Assembly: GCA_910588245.1 (NCBI GenBank)
Contig: CAJUQP010000005.1
Span: 1-19,090, forward strand
Reading direction: 5' to 3'
From: an uncultured Muribaculaceae bacterium
GTDB lineage: Bacteria > Bacteroidota > Bacteroidia > Bacteroidales > Muribaculaceae
Length of the DNA stretch: 19,090 bases
Part shown: positions 16,291-19,090 of the stretch, piece by piece
Layout of the letters: the number at the start of each line of letters is the position of its first letter
Numbering within the stretch: the stretch's first letter is position 1
Notes under the pieces: model-generated
What the model was told of the DNA's origin: nothing
Databases searched by the model: none
The model's input: only the letters and a program-made list of their open reading frames with translations
Made by a program: the position numbers and the translations under genes

Positions 16291-16482
16291 ATTAAAATCT
16301 GAGTTTTCCTATAATTTGTACCCATAATTCACAAATCTTTGAATACTTGCAAAATACAAAATTCAGCAATTTAATAATAGGTATATTTATACCTATAAGT
16401 TGATTGCCCTGAAAAAATCCATATCTGATTTTAAGCAGATTACATTTACAGGTACTTTTTATAGGAAAACTCGGATATTAAA
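16291..16482. mobile_element. MITE-like imperfect palindrome
   Basis: Outer arms of 24 bp (16299-16322 and 16451-16474) are inverted copies sharing GAGTTTTCCTATAA on the left and TTATAGGAAAACTC on the right, plus GTACC/GGTAC at their inner ends. At the centre ATAGGTATA and TATACCTAT form a 9-bp perfect stem with a 2-nt loop (16377-16396). The two symmetry axes coincide at 16386.5. Flanking segments near the centre (TTCAG..CAAT / ATTG..CTGAA) are also mirrored. No open frame is present. This is the form of a small non-autonomous hairpin element, though no target duplication was identified. Confidence 0.55.
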
Positions 16483-16489
16483 AGTGAAG

Positions 16490-16580
16490 TTTCGTAAAAA
16501 TCCAAACATTTAATCTGCCATTTTTCGTAAAAATCCAAACATTTAATTTGCCATTTTTCGTAAAAATCCAAACATTTAAG
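16490..16580. repeat. Three 33-bp direct tandem repeats
   Basis: Units start at 16490, 16523 and 16556 with an exact 33-bp period. The core TTTCGTAAAAATCCAAACAT is identical in all three copies. The first two are complete and differ at one position (AATCTGCC / AATTTGCC); the third is cut after 25 bp. There are no unique spacers, so this is not a CRISPR array. It begins about 15 bp after the palindromic element. Confidence 0.9.
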
Positions 16581-16680
16581 AGTAACTACGGCTATGACGC
16601 CATAATAAAACATGAAGGATTTTTCTCATCTCAACCCATCGCGCCAGACCATACCGCGAATCAAAAGAACGCATAAATAT

Positions 16681-16727
16681 ATAAAAACTGAAAACAGCGC
16701 CGTGACGCATGATGCATCGCGGCGCTG
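16681..16727 (-). terminator. Minus-strand intrinsic terminator of the candidate small RNA
   Basis: CAGCGCCG (16695-16702) pairs with CGGCGCTG (16720-16727), with additional inner GCAT/ATGC pairing. On the minus strand the stem is followed by TTTTCAGTTTTTAT. On the plus strand no T-tract follows, so it works leftward. Confidence 0.7.
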
Positions 16728-16915
16728 ATTCAAGAACGGCGGCCTGTTTCACAACATTCCGCCGTTTTGTGATTTTGTAGACTGTCATACCTTCACAAGC
16801 CTGATTTGCCTAACTCAACCACTAACTTACAATTTATATCACTATTACTTAAAAAGCTTTTTGACTTGCCATTTTTCACTACCGCAAGGGCTTCCGTTAA
16901 GTCCCTGCGGAAATC
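16681..16915 (-). ncRNA. Candidate minus-strand small RNA
   Basis: A consensus promoter at 16922-16952 and a terminator at 16681-16727 delimit a transcript of about 235 nt read leftward. It contains a stem near its 5' end (CCGCAGGG / CCCTTGCGG, 16882-16910, one bulge), a perfect 8-bp stem AACGGCGG / CCGCCGTT (16735-16766), and the terminator hairpin. A short open frame starting at 16788 runs through both 3' hairpins and past the terminator, so it is probably not translated as such. I do not recognise the RNA family. Confidence 0.5.
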
Positions 16916-16921
16916 TCACTG

Positions 16922-16952
16922 CAAAATTAAGTATTATTTTTATTTCATCAAA
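16922..16952 (-). promoter_or_regulatory. Minus-strand Bacteroidota-type promoter
   Basis: On the minus strand TTTG (16949-16952), a 19-nt spacer and TAATTTTG (16922-16929) match the consensus TTTG / TAnnTTTG exactly and are followed by CAGTG. The predicted start is near 16915. No protein gene lies downstream on that strand, which points to a small RNA. Confidence 0.65.
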
Positions 16953-17130
16953 ATTTATTAATGTTTTTCTTACACACATTCTCCTATCTGACCAATAAAG
17001 CTACTTTCAGACCAAAACATGACCCTTTTTGACTATATTTTTCGACTCATTTTCGATTTTAAATCACTATTCAACCATATTCCGGACGCCCACTACGCGA
17101 CATGGATCACAAAACACGAAGTCGATATTT

Positions 17131-17162
17131 TTTGCATACTCGCTATTTATTCGCTAACTTTA
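17131..17162 (+). promoter_or_regulatory. Probable promoter of the Xaa-Pro aminopeptidase gene
   Basis: TTTG at 17131-17134, a 20-nt spacer and TAACTTTA at 17155-17162 (one mismatch from TAnnTTTG). The start would be near 17169, giving a short leader of about 27 nt to the ATG at 17196. Confidence 0.6.
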
Positions 17163-17195
17163 CAACATCATTTAACCTGAATTCAAATTCAAGAC

Positions 17196-18992
17196 ATGAA
17201 AAAGAAAAATCCGGAATACATAGCACATCTCCGCCAGGTCATGGCCGAGCATGGCATCGACGCTGTAGTCGTATCGGGCACCGATCCTCACCAGTCTGAA
17301 CTTCCCCCTGCCCATTGGCGCGGACGCGAATGGCTCACCGGCCTATGGAGCGAGAACGGCACCAACGGCACTGCCGTGGTTACCGCCGACAAAGCCCTTT
17401 GCTGGACTGACTCACGATTTTTCATCCAGGCCTCACGACAGCTTCCCGGCACCGGTTTCTCCATGATGCCCCTCGACGGCCCGGAAGCTGTCGACCTCAT
17501 CGACTGGCTCACGGAAAATCTGAATGAAGGACAGACAGTAGGAATCGACGGCATGACATTCTCCATATCCTACGCACAGCGCCTCGAACAAGAGCTTACC
17601 GACAACGGCATAAAACTCAATGACGCCTTCCCCCTGTTTGACTATATATATCCCGACCGCCCGGCTCAGCCTAAAAACAAACTCTTCATCCATGATGAGA
17701 AAATAGTGGGCGAGACAGTTGCCTCGAAGATGCAACGAATCATGGCAGAGACAAAGGCCGAGCTCGCAAACGCGGTGCTCCTATCCGCTCTCGACGACAT
17801 AGCCTGGGCCACCAACCTCCGCACAGCCGGCGATATCGCCTTCTCCCCGATATTCGTGGCATACCTATATATAAGCGACTCCGACAAGGTGCTCTTCATC
17901 GATCCTGAAAAGATCACGCCTGAAGTGTCAGATTTCCTCACGAAATACGGCGTACGCCAGCTCCCATATGACAAAGTCTGCAACTTCGTGGCATCGCTCC
18001 CCAAAGAGACGCGACTGCTGATGGATCCCGCCAACACATCGCGCGGCCTCTACGACCATGTGGGATGCACCCCGGTGTTTGGCGGCGCGGGTATCGCGCG
18101 CCTGAAGAGCATCAAGACAGACACCATGCTCCGCAACCTCGACACAGCCATGGAGAAAGACGGCGTAGCTCTCGTGCGATTCTTCATGATGGTGGAAAAG
18201 GAATTCCCCACACATAGACTTACAGAGCTTGAGCTGAGCCGACGTCTGCGCGCGCTCCGACTCGCCGACGAATCATGTGTCGACGAAAGCTTCGCCCCGA
18301 TCCTCGGCTGGAATGCCAACGGAGCGCTCGCCCACTATGAGGCGACTGAGGAGACCAACGCCACCCTCGACTCCGACGGCATCCTGCTTGTCGACTCCGG
18401 CGGCCAATATATCTATGGCACCACCGACATAACCCGTACCGTGGCCCTCGGCACCCCCACAGCCGAGCAGAAACGAGATTTCACCCTCGCCGCCAAGGGC
18501 ACGATAGCGCTGGCCGTCATCAAGTTTCCCGTAGGCACGCGAGGATCGCAGCTCGATGTGCTCGCACGTCAGTTCCTCTGGAACGACGCGAAAGCCTACT
18601 ACCACGGCACAGGCCACGGAGTAGGATTCTTCATAAACTGCCACGAGGGACCGCAGAGCATCCGTACGCAAGAGAACCCCGTGACCCTTGAGCCGGGGAT
18701 GATACTCAGCGACGAACCTGCCTTCTACAACGAGGGCAACTACGGATTCCGCACCGAGAACCTCATGGTGGTCGAACCCTGGGTCAAAAACCAGTATGGG
18801 GAATTCCTGCAGTTCAAGACCGTCACTCTCTTCCCCATCGATCTCAAGCTTTTTGACACATCGATTATGACCGACGCCGAAATCAAATGGGTCAACGACT
18901 ATCACGCGATGGTGCGCGAACGTCTCACACCGCTTCTCTCTTCCGAGGAAGCCGCCTGGCTCGCCGAGAAGACAGCACCGCTCACGAAATAG
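17196..18992 (+). CDS. pepP: Xaa-Pro aminopeptidase (peptidase M24, aminopeptidase P)
   Basis: A 598-residue cytosolic metallopeptidase that removes an N-terminal residue preceding proline. The length matches the long, three-domain aminopeptidase P form: two creatinase-N-type domains (about 1-150 and 155-310), the pita-bread catalytic domain (about 320-540) and a C-terminal extension. All metal ligands are visible: Asp400 (LLVDSGG), Asp411 (GTTDITRTV), His474 in HGTGHGVG, Glu507 (ILSDEPAFY) and Glu521 (GFRTENL). His470 corresponds to the proton-shuttling His. There is no signal peptide. It is monocistronic within the window, with its own promoter. The gene symbol follows family use; other long aminopeptidase P names are possible. 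Confidence 0.95.
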   Translation: MKKKNPEYIAHLRQVMAEHGIDAVVVSGTDPHQSELPPAHWRGREWLTGLWSENGTNGTAVVTADKALCWTDSRFFIQASRQLPGTGFSMMPLDGPEAVDLIDWLTENLNEGQTVGIDGMTFSISYAQRLEQELTDNGIKLNDAFPLFDYIYPDRPAQPKNKLFIHDEKIVGETVASKMQRIMAETKAELANAVLLSALDDIAWATNLRTAGDIAFSPIFVAYLYISDSDKVLFIDPEKITPEVSDFLTKYGVRQLPYDKVCNFVASLPKETRLLMDPANTSRGLYDHVGCTPVFGGAGIARLKSIKTDTMLRNLDTAMEKDGVALVRFFMMVEKEFPTHRLTELELSRRLRALRLADESCVDESFAPILGWNANGALAHYEATEETNATLDSDGILLVDSGGQYIYGTTDITRTVALGTPTAEQKRDFTLAAKGTIALAVIKFPVGTRGSQLDVLARQFLWNDAKAYYHGTGHGVGFFINCHEGPQSIRTQENPVTLEPGMILSDEPAFYNEGNYGFRTENLMVVEPWVKNQYGEFLQFKTVTLFPIDLKLFDTSIMTDAEIKWVNDYHAMVRERLTPLLSSEEAAWLAEKTAPLTK

Positions 18993-19090
18993 ATTAAATA
19001 AAGGTTAAAGTTGAGAGGTTAAAGGTTAAAGTTGAGAGTTGAAAGTTGGGAGTTGAAAGTTGGGAGTTGAAAGTTGGGAGTTGAAAGTTG
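18993..19090. repeat. 14-bp-period degenerate repeat downstream of the aminopeptidase gene
   Basis: Starting just after the stop codon, variants of ggttaaagttgaga give way to near-perfect 14-bp units (agttgaaagttggg) that run off the right edge. The reverse complement resembles the CT-rich repeat at 4062-4248. No terminator hairpin is visible before the edge. The true extent is unknown because the window is cut. Confidence 0.85.

Noticed and set aside
16490..16580. Possible CRISPR array
   Set aside because: The 33-bp units are directly adjacent with no unique spacers, and no cas genes are in the window.
16576..16788. 70-codon minus-strand frame
   Set aside because: It starts within the candidate small RNA but continues through two GC-rich stems and past the T-tract of the terminator, so the full frame is unlikely to be translated.

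Overview
The window reads as a chromosomal segment of a gut-type Bacteroidota, most likely order Bacteroidales and plausibly a Muribaculaceae-like genome. Three things support this. The leftward genes run rpsL-rpsG-fusA-rpsJ-rplC without an intervening tuf. Several promoters fit the Bacteroidota pattern TTTG-N18..20-TAnnTTTG rather than the E. coli pattern. Start codons lack obvious Shine-Dalgarno sequences, and a GlmU-like enzyme of the Bacteroidota type is present. Family or genus placement is inference from sequence style and was not searched.

Layout. Positions 1-3624 (minus strand) hold the ribosomal str/S10 block: the first codons of rplC, then rpsJ, fusA, rpsG and rpsL, read leftward from a promoter at 3764-3795. 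A divergent intergenic region (3625-4253) carries that promoter, a rightward promoter at about 3989 and a CT-rich degenerate repeat. Next on the plus strand is a GlmU-like bifunctional sugar nucleotidyltransferase (4254-5465) with a clean terminator.

The most interesting part is 5595-13300. A consensus promoter drives a structured leader of about 310 nt that ends in its own terminator-like hairpin. Four tightly packed genes for exported proteins follow: a BspA-type leucine-rich-repeat protein fused to a caspase-like (C14) protease with intact His/Cys; a small outer-membrane beta-barrel; a 1366-residue lipoprotein made of about ten fibronectin-III-like modules of ~110 residues; and a DUF4384-like periplasmic protein whose start overlaps the lipoprotein stop (ATGA). 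A hairpin terminator ends the unit. I infer a cell-envelope protease/adhesion or surveillance system; its function is unknown.

A second small exported unit (13463-16170) has two ATGA-overlapping genes: a short protein with a Por-secretion-like C-terminal tail and a 721-residue protein with Fn3-like and lipocalin-like domains. It is preceded by a perfect 17-bp inverted repeat and followed by a strong terminator.

Positions 16229-17195 have no convincing protein gene but are rich in structure: an imperfect palindrome of about 190 bp with nested symmetric arms (MITE-like), three 33-bp tandem repeats, and a minus-strand promoter-to-terminator unit that looks like a small RNA gene. The window ends with a cytosolic Xaa-Pro aminopeptidase (17196-18992) and a 14-bp-period degenerate repeat running off the edge.
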